Position numbers and translations under genes: made by a program | In this document: in pieces, positions 8,558-17,599 of the stretch | Position numbering within the stretch: the first letter of the stretch is position 1 | How the letters are laid out: the number at the start of each line of letters is the position of its first letter | Assembly: GCF_040549485.1 (NCBI RefSeq) | Contig: NZ_JBEPTK010000003.1 | Coordinates: 558,001-622,000 of the forward strand | Direction: 5' to 3' | DNA: 64,000 nucleotides | Source of the DNA: Constrictibacter sp. MBR-5 | GTDB lineage: Bacteria; Pseudomonadota; Alphaproteobacteria; JAJUGE01 | The notes under the pieces: model-generated | The model's input: only the letters and a program-made list of their open reading frames with translations | What the model was told of the DNA's origin: nothing | Database searches by the model: none

Positions 8558-9700
8558 ATGGAGTACAGGATCCGGTCGGTGCTCGTTGCGCTGACGGGGG
8601 TGGTGGCCCTTGCCGCCGGCGCACCCGAAAGCGCCACCGCGCGCGAACTCGTCTATTCCAGCTCGGTTCCAGCGAAGCATCCGGTCCATGCGACCGGGCT
8701 GGAGCCGTTCTTCAAGCGGGTGGAGGAGGCGACCGGAGGCTCGCTGACCTTCAAGCTCTTCCCCGGCGGCACGCTGGCCAGCGGCAAGACGACGCTGAAC
8801 GCCATCAGCAACGGCACCGCCGACATGGGACTGCTCGCCGACGTCTACACGCCGGGCGACCTGTCCACCAGCGCGCTGACCAGCGACCTCGCCGTCCTCG
8901 GCAAGGACGCGCGCGTGATGACCGGTGCGGTCAACCAGACGCTGCTGATCGACTGCGAGCCCTGCAAGCAGGACTATCTGAAGCACAAGGTCCTGCCGCT
9001 CGCCAGCTACTCGCTGACGCCCTACTACCTGATGTGCACCGGCGCGCCGGTCGCCAAGCCGGAGGACATGGCCGGCAAGAAGATCCGCGGCACCGGTGCC
9101 ATGGGCCAACTCGCGGCGGCGATGGGCGGCACGCCGGTGAACGTGACGAGCGCCGAGATCTACGAGGCGCTGCAGCGCGGGCAGGCCGACTGCGCCCTGG
9201 GCCCGGTGCCGTGGCTGAAGAGCTACACGCTGTGGGACCTGGTCAAGTCGGTCACCGACCGGCCCGTCGGCACCTATCACGGGACGAACTTCATCAACAT
9301 CCGCACGGACACCTGGAAGAAGCTGTCCGCGAAGGAGAAGAAGGCCGTCCGCGAGAATCTGGCGCGCGCGACCCGCGAGATGGCCGAGGTCTACGAGAAG
9401 GACGACGCCGAGATCCGCAAGGAATCGCAGGCCAAGGGAGTCCAGTGGGTCGAGCCCGCCGCGGCGTTCGGCGAGGCGGTCGAAAAATTCCGGGAGAACG
9501 ACACGAAGCGCGTGATCGAACTGGCCGCGTCCCGCGGCGTGAAGAACCCGGAGCCGATCGTCGACCAGTTCACCAAGAACGTCGAGAAGTGGACGGCCAT
9601 CGTGGCCGAGATCGGCGACGGGACGTGGGGGCCGGAGCAGTGGGACAGGTACCAGGCCGCCCTCCAGCGCGAGGTGTTCGACAAGGTTCAGGACAAATAG
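8558..9700 (+). CDS. dctP: TRAP transporter substrate-binding protein (DctP/TAXI-type role)
   Basis: Periplasmic solute receptor of a TRAP transporter, 380 residues. A signal peptide covers about residues 1-29 (basic start, hydrophobic core, 'SATARE' cleavage region). The mature part shows 'SSSVPAKHPVHATGLEPFF', 'LFPGGTLASGKTTLNAISNGTADMG' and 'IYEALQRGQADCALGP', all typical of DctP-family receptors for carboxylates. The internal pair Cys-x-x-Cys ('CEPCKQ') is unusual for the family and could be a disulfide. The ATG at 8558 is preceded by a strong 'GGAGGAGACAAGG'. The two membrane subunits follow. The ligand cannot be read from sequence. Confidence 0.9.
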   Translation: MEYRIRSVLVALTGVVALAAGAPESATARELVYSSSVPAKHPVHATGLEPFFKRVEEATGGSLTFKLFPGGTLASGKTTLNAISNGTADMGLLADVYTPGDLSTSALTSDLAVLGKDARVMTGAVNQTLLIDCEPCKQDYLKHKVLPLASYSLTPYYLMCTGAPVAKPEDMAGKKIRGTGAMGQLAAAMGGTPVNVTSAEIYEALQRGQADCALGPVPWLKSYTLWDLVKSVTDRPVGTYHGTNFINIRTDTWKKLSAKEKKAVRENLARATREMAEVYEKDDAEIRKESQAKGVQWVEPAAAFGEAVEKFRENDTKRVIELAASRGVKNPEPIVDQFTKNVEKWTAIVAEIGDGTWGPEQWDRYQAALQREVFDKVQDK

Positions 9701-9718
9701 CCGGCTAAGCGACCGAAT

Positions 9719-9738
9719 GGGCGGGCTCCGGCCCGCCC
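9719..9738 (+). promoter_or_regulatory. Intercistronic hairpin between TRAP dctP and dctQ
   Basis: Perfect 8-bp inverted repeat GGGCGGGC/GCCCGCCC around a TCCG loop, with no T tract after it. It lies 19 bases past the receptor stop and about 30 bases before dctQ. A stem in this place fits partial attenuation or 3'-end stabilisation that keeps the receptor mRNA in excess over the permease subunits. The function is inferred. Confidence 0.45.
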
Positions 9739-9769
9739 GAAGTCCCACCGTCGATTTCTGGAGCAAGTC

Positions 9770-10318
9770 TTGGCCGGTCTCGAGCGCGCACTAGCGATCC
9801 TGAGCAACGTCCTGCTGGCGATCGCCGGCGTTGCCATCACCTTGATGATGCTGCACGTCGGTGCGGACATCGTTGCAAAGGCCGTCTTCAACCGGCCCAT
9901 CGTCGCGACGCTGGAGATCGTGGCCTGGTACTACATGGTGGCGACCGTGTTCCTGCCGGTCGCCTACATCCAGGTCCACAAGAAGCACCTGCTGGTCGAA
10001 CTTTTCACGCGGAACATGTCCGCCAAGCGCCTCGCCGTGCTGGAGGGCATCGTTGCGGTGCTGACCTTCGTCTACGTGACGACGCTGGCATACCTGACCC
10101 TGGAGCATGCGATCGCCACGACGATCGCCGGCGAGGTGCAGGACGCCACCTTCTTCGACCTGCCCACATGGCCGGCACGCTGGCTGCTGCCGCTCGCCTT
10201 CGGGACCATGGCCATCGTCCTCGTCCTGCAGGCGGTGCGCGACCTCACCTTCGGGCTCACCGGGCGCGGCGCACCGACGCCTCAGCCGAAATCCGACATG
10301 GTCGTCGAAGAAGCCTGA
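9770..10318 (+). CDS. dctQ: TRAP transporter small permease (DctQ)
   Basis: Small membrane subunit of the TRAP transporter, 182 residues, four hydrophobic segments. Family markers are 'VGADIVAKAVFNRPI' after helix 1 and 'ATVFLPVAYIQVHKKHLLVELFT' in the middle. It scaffolds the large DctM subunit. The start is a TTG at 9770, which fits the family N-terminus ('MAGLERALAILSN'); no ATG is available nearby. It lies between dctP and dctM in the usual P-Q-M order, with 38 bp to dctM. Confidence 0.88.
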   Translation: MAGLERALAILSNVLLAIAGVAITLMMLHVGADIVAKAVFNRPIVATLEIVAWYYMVATVFLPVAYIQVHKKHLLVELFTRNMSAKRLAVLEGIVAVLTFVYVTTLAYLTLEHAIATTIAGEVQDATFFDLPTWPARWLLPLAFGTMAIVLVLQAVRDLTFGLTGRGAPTPQPKSDMVVEEA

Positions 10319-10356
10319 CCCCCGCGCCCCGCGCCGTCCCCCGGAGCCGATACCCC

Positions 10357-11670
10357 ATGGATTTCAATCTGTTCGTCGGCCTCGCGGCCATCGCCGTGCT
10401 GCTCGTGCTGATCGGTCTGCGCGTGCCGATCGGGCTGGCGCTGGGCGGCGTCTCGCTGATCGGCCTGATGATGGTGCGCAGCACCGAGGCGGCCCTCGGC
10501 ATCTTCGGCGACCTGCCGTTCGAGTTCGGGGCGAGCTGGTCGCTCTCGGCGGTGCCGATGTTCCTGCTGATGGGGTCGATCGCCTATCACACCGGCCTGA
10601 CGTCCAGCCTGTTCAAGGCGGCGCGACTCTGGCTCGGCCGTCTGCCGGGCGGGCTGGCGGTGGCGACGAACTTCGCGGCGGCCGGCTTCGCCGCGGCCTC
10701 GGGCTCCAGCCTCGCGACCGCCGCGGCCATGGGGCGCCTGGCGATCCCCGAGATGCTGAAGATGGGCTACGACAAGGCGCTCGCCACGGGTGTCGTCGCC
10801 GCGTCCGGCACGCTCGGCGCGCTCATTCCCCCCAGCATTCTGTTCGTGCTCTACGGCTGGTTCACCGAAACATCGATCGGCGCCCTGCTCATCGCCGGCG
10901 TCTTCCCCGGCCTTCTGACGGCCGGCATCTATGCCGCGATGATCGTCGGCCGCTGCGTCTACGACCCCAGCCTCGCCCCGCGCGTCACCGAGCATGTCAG
11001 CTGGGGCGACAAGTTCCGGGTGCTGCTCGAGATCTGGCCGATCCCGGTCCTCGTGCTCGGCGTGGTCGGCGGCATCTACAGCGGCACCGCCACGGCGACC
11101 GAGGCGGCGGCGCTCGGCGCCCTGTTCGCGGCGATCATCGGCCTGCTGCGCGGCCAGCTCACCTGGACCGCCTTCCGCACCAGCGTCGTCGAGGCGCTGG
11201 AGAGCACGGCGTCGATCTTCTTCGTCGCGATCGGCGCGCTGCTGCTCACGCGGCTGCTCGCCTTCGCCGGCGTGCCGACGATCATGGCCGAATCGATCGG
11301 CTCCTGGGCGATCGACCCGATCTGGCTGATCGTCGGCATCTCGATCGTCTACCTGATCCTCGGGATGTTCCTGGACCCGCTCGGCCTGATGCTGCTGACG
11401 CTGCCGGTCTTCCTGCCGATGTTCGAGGCGCTGAAGCTGGACCTGGTCTGGATCGGGGTCATCGTGGTCAAGTATATCGAGATCGGCCTGCTGACCCCGC
11501 CGATCGGGCTCAACGCCTATGTCGTGAAGGGCGTGGTCGGCGACGCGGTGCCGCTCACCACGATCTTCCGCGGCCTCGCCTGGTTCATCGCGGCCGAGGC
11601 GGTCATCATGGTCCTGCTGATTGGCTTCCCGGAGATCTCGCTCTGGCTGCCCAGGCAGATGGGAAGCTGA
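10357..11670 (+). CDS. dctM: TRAP transporter large permease (DctM)
   Basis: Large translocating subunit of the TRAP transporter, 437 residues with about twelve hydrophobic segments. Conserved stretches include 'VPIGLALGG', 'AVPMFLLMGSIAYHTGLT', 'ASGTLGALIPPSILFVLYG', 'FLDPLGLMLLTLPVFLP' and 'IEIGLLTPPIGLNAYVVKG'. It uses ion gradients to import the substrate delivered by the receptor. The ATG at 10357 fits the family N-terminus. It converges on the GNAT gene 45 bp downstream. A short hairpin at 11710-11725 lies at the junction. Confidence 0.93.
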   Translation: MDFNLFVGLAAIAVLLVLIGLRVPIGLALGGVSLIGLMMVRSTEAALGIFGDLPFEFGASWSLSAVPMFLLMGSIAYHTGLTSSLFKAARLWLGRLPGGLAVATNFAAAGFAAASGSSLATAAAMGRLAIPEMLKMGYDKALATGVVAASGTLGALIPPSILFVLYGWFTETSIGALLIAGVFPGLLTAGIYAAMIVGRCVYDPSLAPRVTEHVSWGDKFRVLLEIWPIPVLVLGVVGGIYSGTATATEAAALGALFAAIIGLLRGQLTWTAFRTSVVEALESTASIFFVAIGALLLTRLLAFAGVPTIMAESIGSWAIDPIWLIVGISIVYLILGMFLDPLGLMLLTLPVFLPMFEALKLDLVWIGVIVVKYIEIGLLTPPIGLNAYVVKGVVGDAVPLTTIFRGLAWFIAAEAVIMVLLIGFPEISLWLPRQMGS

Positions 11671-11698
11671 CGCCCAGCCTTCTCGAGTTGGTCGGCGC

Positions 11699-11725
11699 GC
11701 GCCCGTCAGCGCCCGTCAGCGGGCG
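11699..11725. terminator. Tandem 10-mer and small hairpin between convergent dctM and GNAT genes
   Basis: The 10-mer GCGCCCGTCA occurs twice in tandem (11699-11718). The second copy forms a 6-bp stem (CGCCCG/CGGGCG, loop TCAG, 11710-11725) that includes the stop codon of the leftward gene. No T tract is present, so termination is only a possibility. Confidence 0.3.
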
Positions 11726-12207
11726 TCGCGGATCATGAAGACGCCGCCGCCGTAGCTGGCGAGCGTCTCCGCCATCGCGGGATCCTCGATCTGCCGGAAG
11801 CCCCGGCTGCGCCAGAAGCCGGCCGAGCCGTTGACCGCGACCAGCGAAATCGTCCGCAATCCGATGTCGGCCGCGTGCTTCGCGACCGCCTCGACCATCT
11901 CGACGGCGGCGCCCGTGCCGCGCAGCTGCGGCAGCAGGGCGATGTCGTGGATGTAGTAGGTATCCGGCGCCTCCGGCAGGCAGCCCAGCACGCTGTTCAG
12001 CTGCGGCGGCGAGAAGGCCCGCCACGGGTGGCTCAGGATGTAGGCGGCGATGGCGCCGTCCGCCTCCATGACCCGACAGCCCTCCGGGTGGATCTGCAGG
12101 CGGTCCGCGAAGACCGCCTCGTCCTCGGGATGCTCGGTGTGGACGCGGTCGGCGACGGCCTTGGCCGCCGCGAGATCGTCCTTGGTCATTGCCCGCCAGC
12201 GGCTCAT
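11716..12207 (-). CDS. GNAT-family N-acetyltransferase
   Basis: GCN5-related acetyltransferase of 163 residues. The acetyl-CoA pyrophosphate-binding region reads '[23 protein letters not shown]'. It is a slightly altered R/Q-x-x-G-x-G/A signature, with 'RGTGAA' following the beta-4 strand. The later '[16 protein letters not shown]' is the usual motif B. The acceptor substrate is unknown. The ATG at 12207 overlaps the end of xerC by four bases, so the gene is translationally coupled to xerC and is probably the last gene of the DUF484-xerC unit. Confidence 0.85.
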   Translation of the reverse strand: MSRWRAMTKDDLAAAKAVADRVHTEHPEDEAVFADRLQIHPEGCRVMEADGAIAAYILSHPWRAFSPPQLNSVLGCLPEAPDTYYIHDIALLPQLRGTGAAVEMVEAVAKHAADIGLRTISLVAVNGSAGFWRSRGFRQIEDPAMAETLASYGGGVFMIRDAR

Positions 12208-13142
12208 GCCGTCCTCCGTGCCCTTGGGTGTGCGGCGGCATAGACCGCCATCATCCTGTCGGCGTCCACCGCCGTGTAGCGCTGCGTCGTGGAAAGCGAG
12301 GCGTGGCCCAGCAGTTCCTGGATGGCGCGAAGGTCGACGCCGGCACCCAGGAGGTGGGTCGCGAAGCTGTGCCGCAGGGCGTGCGGCGTCGCCGTGTTGG
12401 AGAGGCCGAGCAGCGGCCGCAGGCGGCGCATCTGCCGCTGCGCCACGGCTGGATTGAGCGGCCCGCCGCGCGCCCCGACGAACAGCGGTCCCGTCCGCTC
12501 CAGCGCGAAGGGGCAGGCGGCGAGATAGGCCGCGAGCAGGTCGCGCACCAGCGGCAGGACGGGGACGACGCGCTGCTTGCGCCCCTTGCCGGTGACGGTC
12601 AGCGCGTCGCCCGCCGGCGCCTCGCCGCGCGTCAGGGACAGGGCTTCGCCCAGGCGGAGGCCGCAGCCGTAGAGCATGGCGAACAGGGCGGAGTCGCGCC
12701 GGCCGATCCACGGCGCGTCCTCCATGTCGCCGGCGGACTCGAGCACCGCGGACGCCTCGCCGCGCGTCAGGGGCTTCGGCACGCCGTGCGGCAGGCGCGG
12801 GCCGCGCACCGCGGCGAGCGCGCTCTCGTCGATGGCGGCGCTGCGCCCGAGATGCCGGAAGAAGCTGCGGACGGCCGACAGGGCGCGCGCCCGGGTTCGT
12901 GCCTCGGCGCCCTCGCCGGCGCGCCGCGCCAGCCAGCCGCGGATGTCGGTCGGGCGCATCCGGCCGAGGGCGGCCACGTCCGGGGCGCCGCCGAGATGGT
13001 CGGCCAGGAAGCCGAGGAAGCTCAGCAGGTCGTGTTCGTAGCCCCGCAGCGTATGAACGGAGAGCCGCCGCTCGGCACCGAGCCATCGGCGCCAGTCCTC
13101 CATGGCCGCGGCGACGTCGGCGGCGAGCGGCACGTGCGCCAT
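12204..13142 (-). CDS. xerC: Tyrosine recombinase XerC
   Basis: Site-specific recombinase that resolves chromosome dimers at dif with XerD. The 312-residue protein has an N-terminal SAM-like core-binding domain (about residues 10-105) and a catalytic domain with Arg163, Lys186, His254, Arg257, His280 and nucleophile Tyr289 ('[12 protein letters not shown]'). All catalytic residues are present. The ATG at 13142 gives the normal length. The DUF484 gene ends three bases upstream. The same DUF484-xerC pairing is known in Gammaproteobacteria, which supports the housekeeping role over a phage integrase. Confidence 0.93.
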   Translation of the reverse strand: MAHVPLAADVAAAMEDWRRWLGAERRLSVHTLRGYEHDLLSFLGFLADHLGGAPDVAALGRMRPTDIRGWLARRAGEGAEARTRARALSAVRSFFRHLGRSAAIDESALAAVRGPRLPHGVPKPLTRGEASAVLESAGDMEDAPWIGRRDSALFAMLYGCGLRLGEALSLTRGEAPAGDALTVTGKGRKQRVVPVLPLVRDLLAAYLAACPFALERTGPLFVGARGGPLNPAVAQRQMRRLRPLLGLSNTATPHALRHSFATHLLGAGVDLRAIQELLGHASLSTTQRYTAVDADRMMAVYAAAHPRARRTA

Positions 13143-13144
13143 CG

Positions 13145-13870
13145 TCAGGCGGGGCGCGGCAGGTCGAGCCAGGTCCGGATGCTGTGTTCCACGGTGCGGC
13201 CGAGGAAGCTCAGCAGCTCGGTGCCATGGCTCGGCTTGAAGAAGTCCGTCCGGCGCGAGCCGATGGCGAGCATGCCCTCCGGGGTCATGCGGCTGATCTT
13301 CAGCCGGATCAGCGCCTCGGAGCGGATCAGGCCTGCGGCCGGGCCGAAGGCGGAGAGGTTGCCGGCCTCCGGACCGCTGCGCAGCGCGATCTCGCGGTCG
13401 ATTCCGATGGCGGCGTCGATCTCGCCCGGCGTCAGCACGGACAGGGTGCCGCGCACAGTGCGGGGCATCGTGTTGCCGTCGCTCTCCACGCACAGGCCGA
13501 CGACGTCCGCCGCCAGGGCATGGCTGAGTTCGTGGGTGATGATGTCGATCAGATGTTCGAAGCTGCGCGCCGCCAGCATCTTCAGCACGGCCGCATGCAC
13601 CCGGCTCTGGCTGGAGAGGTTGCCGCGGGTGATCCCGACCAGCTTGTCGTACTGCTCCTTCTGGCGGTCGATCTCGCGGCGCTGCCGCTCGACCATGAAG
13701 TGCTGCATGTCGACGACGGTGTCGCCCGTGCGGCGCGACGGCGGCGTCAGCACGCCCAGCAGATCCGGGTGGCGCACCAGGAAGTCGGGATGGCCGCGCA
13801 GATAGGCGGCGACCTCGGCGGCGGTCGGGGCACGCGGCGGTTCGGTTCGCTTCTCCGGCTCGTTCACCAT
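13145..13870 (-). CDS. DUF484 family protein
   Basis: This 241-residue protein has the DUF484 N-terminal pattern '[19 protein letters not shown]', a coiled-coil stretch ('[17 protein letters not shown]', about residues 60-80) and a GAF-like C-terminal half with '[26 protein letters not shown]'. DUF484 members are usually encoded beside xerC, as here, and their function is not established. The gene precedes xerC with only two bases between them, so they are co-transcribed. Transaldolase lies 25 bp upstream on the same strand and may be part of the same unit. Confidence 0.88.
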   Translation of the reverse strand: MVNEPEKRTEPPRAPTAAEVAAYLRGHPDFLVRHPDLLGVLTPPSRRTGDTVVDMQHFMVERQRREIDRQKEQYDKLVGITRGNLSSQSRVHAAVLKMLAARSFEHLIDIITHELSHALAADVVGLCVESDGNTMPRTVRGTLSVLTPGEIDAAIGIDREIALRSGPEAGNLSAFGPAAGLIRSEALIRLKISRMTPEGMLAIGSRRTDFFKPSHGTELLSFLGRTVEHSIRTWLDLPRPA

Positions 13871-13895
13871 CCCGACCTGTCCGTCCGCTCTACGG

Positions 13896-14579
13896 TCATT
13901 CGGCGGCCACCGGCGCGCCGTCGTCCAGGATGGACTGCCCGGTTCCCTTCCAGTCGGCCAGGAAGCCGGCGAGACCCTTGTCGGTCAGCGGATGGTTGAA
14001 CAGCTGCCGCAGCACGCTGGGCGGCAGCGTCGCGACGTGCGCGCCCATCTTGGCCGACTCGACCACATGCTGCGGGTGGCGCACCGACGCGACCAGGACC
14101 TCGGTCTCGAAGGCGGGGTACTGGCGATAGATCTCGACGATCTCGGCGATCAGCATCATGCCGTCCTGCCCGACGTCGTCGAGGCGGCCGACGAACGGCG
14201 AGATGAACGCCGCCCCGGCCTTCGCCGCCAGGATCGCCTGCGCAGCCGAGAAGCACAGGGTGACGTTGACCATGCGGCCCTCGTCGGCCAGCGCGCGGCA
14301 GGTGCGTAGCCCGTCGCGCGTCAGCGGCACCTTCACGGCGACGTTCGGCGCGATCTTCGCCAGCCGCCGCCCTTCGGCGAGCATGGTGGCGTGGTCCGTC
14401 GCCGCCACCTCGGCGCTGACCGGGCCGGGGACGACCTCGCAGATCTCGGCGATCACGTCGAGGATCCGCCGACCCGACTTCGCGATCAGCGACGGGTTCG
14501 TCGTGACGCCGTCCAGCAGCCCGGTTTCCGCGAGATCGCGGATCTCGGTCATGTCGGCGGTATCGACGAAGAATTTCAT
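13896..14579 (-). CDS. tal: Transaldolase / fructose-6-phosphate aldolase family
   Basis: Short (subfamily 3/MipB-type) transaldolase of 227 residues. It has the N-terminal '[16 protein letters not shown]', '[14 protein letters not shown]' and the Schiff-base Lys83 in 'NVAVKVPLT'. The enzyme moves a dihydroxyacetone unit between sugar phosphates in the non-oxidative pentose phosphate pathway, or acts as fructose-6-phosphate aldolase; the two are hard to tell apart by eye. It is divergent from priA across 53 bp, a short shared promoter region. Confidence 0.92.
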   Translation of the reverse strand: MKFFVDTADMTEIRDLAETGLLDGVTTNPSLIAKSGRRILDVIAEICEVVPGPVSAEVAATDHATMLAEGRRLAKIAPNVAVKVPLTRDGLRTCRALADEGRMVNVTLCFSAAQAILAAKAGAAFISPFVGRLDDVGQDGMMLIAEIVEIYRQYPAFETEVLVASVRHPQHVVESAKMGAHVATLPPSVLRQLFNHPLTDKGLAGFLADWKGTGQSILDDGAPVAAE

Positions 14580-14632
14580 GATCGCGCTTCCTTGCTGTTT
14601 GGCGGCGCCGCCGCCGGCCGTAAATGTAGCCG

Positions 14633-16864
14633 ATGGACCGCTCCCTTGCCAGTTCGCGCCCCGAGGAATTCGTCCTGCGGCCCGACGACGCCCCGGAAAC
14701 CGTGCCGGTGCTGCTGCCGTACCCGCTGGCCGGCGCCTACGATTACCGCGTGCCGGAGAAGCTTTTGCTCTCGCCGGGCGATTTCGTCGAAGTGCCGCTC
14801 GGTCCGCGGTCGGTCGTCGGCGTCGTCTGGGACGAGGGCGAGCGCGCGGATGTGGAGCCGCGCCGGCTGAAATCCGTGCTGCGGCGTCTCGACGCGCCGC
14901 CGATGCGGGCGCCGATGCGCCGCCTGGTGCGCTGGGTCGGCGCCTACACGCTGACGCCGCCGGGTGCGGTGCTGCGCATGGCGATGAGCGTCGGCGCGGC
15001 GCTGGAGCCGCCGCGGCCCGTTCCCGCCTTTCGGCTTACGGGGACGGAGATCCCGGCCGACTTCCGCCAGACGCCGGCGCGCCGCCGCGTTCTCGCCCTG
15101 CTCGGCGACGGCTTCGCGCGTCCCGCCGCCGACGTCGCGCGCGAGACCGGGGCGGGCACCGCCGTCCTGCACGGCCTGGAGCGCGCCGGGCTGGTGGAGC
15201 GTGTCGGCCTCCCGTCTCCGGCGCTGTCCGTCGACCCGGACTGGCGCCGGCCGGGACCGCAGCTGTCGGGGGCGCAGGGCCGCGCCGTCGACCTGCTGCG
15301 CGAGCGGGTCGAGCAGCGCCGCTTTTCCGCCGTGCTGCTCGACGGCGTCACCGGCTCGGGCAAGACCGAGGTCTATTTCGAGGCGATGGCCGCCGCGCTG
15401 GCAGAGGGGCGGCAGGCGCTGGTCCTCCTGCCCGAGATCGCCCTGACCGCCCAATGGCTCGACCGGTTCGCCGCGCGGTTCGGCGTCCGTCCCGGCGAGT
15501 GGCATTCCGAACTGACGCCCGCACGCCGGCGCGACACTTGGCGCGGCATCGCCGAAGGCACGGTGCGCGTCGCCGTCGGCGCCCGCTCGGCGCTCTTCCT
15601 GCCGTTTCCCGACCTCGGCGTGATCGTCGTCGACGAGGAGCACGAACAGGCCTTCAAGCAGGAGGACGGCGTCGCCTACCACGCCCGCGACATGGCGGTC
15701 GTGCGGGCGCACCTCGAAGCCATCCCCATCGTGCTCGCCTCGGCGACACCGTCGCTCGAATCCCTGCACAATGTCGAGATCGGCCGCTACGAGACCCTGC
15801 GTCTGCCGGACCGCCACGCCGGCGCCCTGATGCCGGACATCGCGGCGATCGACATGCGCCGCACGCCGCCGGCCCGCGGCCGTTGGCTCTCGCCGCCGCT
15901 GCTCGAGGCCGTCGGCGAGACGCTGGCCGCCGGCGAGCAGGTGCTGCTGTTCCTGAACCGCCGCGGCTATGCGCCGCTGACCCTCTGCCGTGCCTGCGGT
16001 CACCGTTTCCAGTGCCCGAACTGCACCGCCTGGCTGGTCGAGCATCGTTTCCACCAGATCCTGCAGTGCCACCATTGCGGCTTCGCCATGCCGCCGCCGG
16101 ACGCCTGCCCCGGCTGCGGCGCCGAGGGCAGCCTCGTCGCCTGCGGCCCCGGGGTCGAACGTCTCGCCGAGGAGGTGGGACTGCTCTTCCCCGACGCGCG
16201 CACGGGCGTCATGGCGAGCGACCTCCTGGCCGGGCCGCGGGCCGCAGCGGAACTCGTCCGGCGCGTCACCGACCACGAGATCGACATCCTGATCGGCACG
16301 CAGGTCGTGGCGAAGGGCCATCATTTTCCGATGCTCACCCTCGTCGGCGTGGTCGACGCCGACCTCGGCCTCGCCGGCGGCGATCTGCGCGCGGCGGAGC
16401 GGACGTGGCAGCTTCTGTCCCAGGTCGCGGGACGGGCGGGGCGCGCCGAGCGGCCCGGCCGGGTCCTGCTCCAGACTTGGCAGCCCGAGGCGCCGGTGAT
16501 GGAGGCCCTGGTCCGCGGCGACCGCGACGGCTTCGTCGCGACGGAGATGGACAATCGCCGCCGCAGCGGCATGCCGCCCTTCGGCCGTCTGGCGGCCCTG
16601 ATCCTATCCGGGCCGGAGGCGGCGGAGGTCGAAAGCTCGGCGAAAGCGCTGGCGCGCACCGCGCCGCACGGCCCGGACCTGCGCATGCTCGGCCCTGCGC
16701 CGGCGCCGCTCGCCCTGCTGCGCGGCCAGCATCGCTGGCGCCTGCTCCTGCAGACGGCCCGGCACGTCAACGTCCAGGAGGTGCTGCACCGCTGGCTCGG
16801 CGAGACGCGGATCGGCCGGAAGGTGCGGCTCCAGATCGACGTGGATCCGCACAGCTTCATGTGA
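14633..16864 (+). CDS. priA: Primosomal protein N' (replication restart helicase)
   Basis: PriA recognises stalled forks and loads DnaB for replication restart. It is 743 residues long. The N-terminal DNA-binding domain begins about residue 20 ('[18 protein letters not shown]'). Walker A is 'GVTGSGKTE' with Lys244, and the DEEH box is at 334-337 within '[15 protein letters not shown]', followed by the aromatic-rich loop. A zinc-binding insert with eight cysteines lies around residues 450-505 ('[13 protein letters not shown]', 'CHHCG', 'CPGCGAEG'). The helicase C motif '[12 protein letters not shown]' and 'QVAGRAGRA' are intact. The ATG at 14633 fits the family. It is complete. Confidence 0.95.
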   Translation: MDRSLASSRPEEFVLRPDDAPETVPVLLPYPLAGAYDYRVPEKLLLSPGDFVEVPLGPRSVVGVVWDEGERADVEPRRLKSVLRRLDAPPMRAPMRRLVRWVGAYTLTPPGAVLRMAMSVGAALEPPRPVPAFRLTGTEIPADFRQTPARRRVLALLGDGFARPAADVARETGAGTAVLHGLERAGLVERVGLPSPALSVDPDWRRPGPQLSGAQGRAVDLLRERVEQRRFSAVLLDGVTGSGKTEVYFEAMAAALAEGRQALVLLPEIALTAQWLDRFAARFGVRPGEWHSELTPARRRDTWRGIAEGTVRVAVGARSALFLPFPDLGVIVVDEEHEQAFKQEDGVAYHARDMAVVRAHLEAIPIVLASATPSLESLHNVEIGRYETLRLPDRHAGALMPDIAAIDMRRTPPARGRWLSPPLLEAVGETLAAGEQVLLFLNRRGYAPLTLCRACGHRFQCPNCTAWLVEHRFHQILQCHHCGFAMPPPDACPGCGAEGSLVACGPGVERLAEEVGLLFPDARTGVMASDLLAGPRAAAELVRRVTDHEIDILIGTQVVAKGHHFPMLTLVGVVDADLGLAGGDLRAAERTWQLLSQVAGRAGRAERPGRVLLQTWQPEAPVMEALVRGDRDGFVATEMDNRRRSGMPPFGRLAALILSGPEAAEVESSAKALARTAPHGPDLRMLGPAPAPLALLRGQHRWRLLLQTARHVNVQEVLHRWLGETRIGRKVRLQIDVDPHSFM

Positions 16865-16945
16865 ACGTGATCACTTGCGCGTCCGCGCCGGCAGCCGGAC
16901 GCTTCCTGTCGTAGTAGGCTTGGCCAGTCGGCGACGGGGGAAGCA

Positions 16946-17599
16946 ATGGATCCGCTCATCGTGACCATCGTCATGCGCTCGATCGAGCGCCTGGTGGTCG
17001 TCGGCGGCGCCTGCATCGCGATCTGGTGCGGCTACCGGCTGTTCCTGGCGATGCCGAGCCGCGAGCGCGGCGCCGGCAAGCTCGAACTGCCCGGCGGCGT
17101 CTCCATCCACGTCTCCCGCGTCGGACCGGGCGTCTTCTTCACACTGTTCGGTGCTGCGATCCTCGGGTTGTCGCTCCACTACGGCATCGCCTATTCCGGC
17201 CCTCAGGGGCCATTCCCGGAAAGCGCCAACGGCAATGGCGAGCGGGTCGCCGCCGCCCGGGGCGTGAGCTACAGCGGGATCGGCGCAGGTTCCGTCCCGA
17301 CGACGGCAGCCGGCCCGCCCATCGCCGATCCGGCTCGGGTCGCCGCCATGCAGGTGGCGGCCGAGCGGCTGGCGCGGGCGGCGGGGGCGCTGGATCCGGC
17401 CCTCGACGCCTTCACGCGCGGCGACATCGAGCGCGCGCTGCGGACGGCGCGGGTCGAACTGCTGCTCTCGGTCTGGAACGAGCGCGACTGGGGCCCCGCC
17501 GACGCCTTCCGCCTGTGGCTGGCGCAGGGCGAGCCGGAGCCGCCGCCGCCCGCCGTCGCCGCGGGCGTCGCCGTCTACCGCGCGGGACAGCCGCCGTGA
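16946..17599 (+). CDS. Hypothetical membrane-anchored protein, partner of the downstream metallopeptidase
   Basis: A 217-residue protein that I do not recognise. There is an N-terminal hydrophobic helix at about residues 13-33, a short basic stretch with a small beta-like segment ('LPGGVSIHVSRVGPGVFFTLFG'), and a second helix around 62-78. The remainder is a soluble Ala-rich region with 'LDAFTRGDIERALRTARVELLLSVWNERDWG'. Topology therefore suggests two transmembrane helices with a larger tail outside. The ATG at 16946 follows a GGGGGAAG ribosome site. Its stop codon overlaps the GTG start of the peptidase gene, so the two are translationally coupled and probably work together. Confidence 0.65.
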   Translation: MDPLIVTIVMRSIERLVVVGGACIAIWCGYRLFLAMPSRERGAGKLELPGGVSIHVSRVGPGVFFTLFGAAILGLSLHYGIAYSGPQGPFPESANGNGERVAAARGVSYSGIGAGSVPTTAAGPPIADPARVAAMQVAAERLARAAGALDPALDAFTRGDIERALRTARVELLLSVWNERDWGPADAFRLWLAQGEPEPPPPAVAAGVAVYRAGQPP

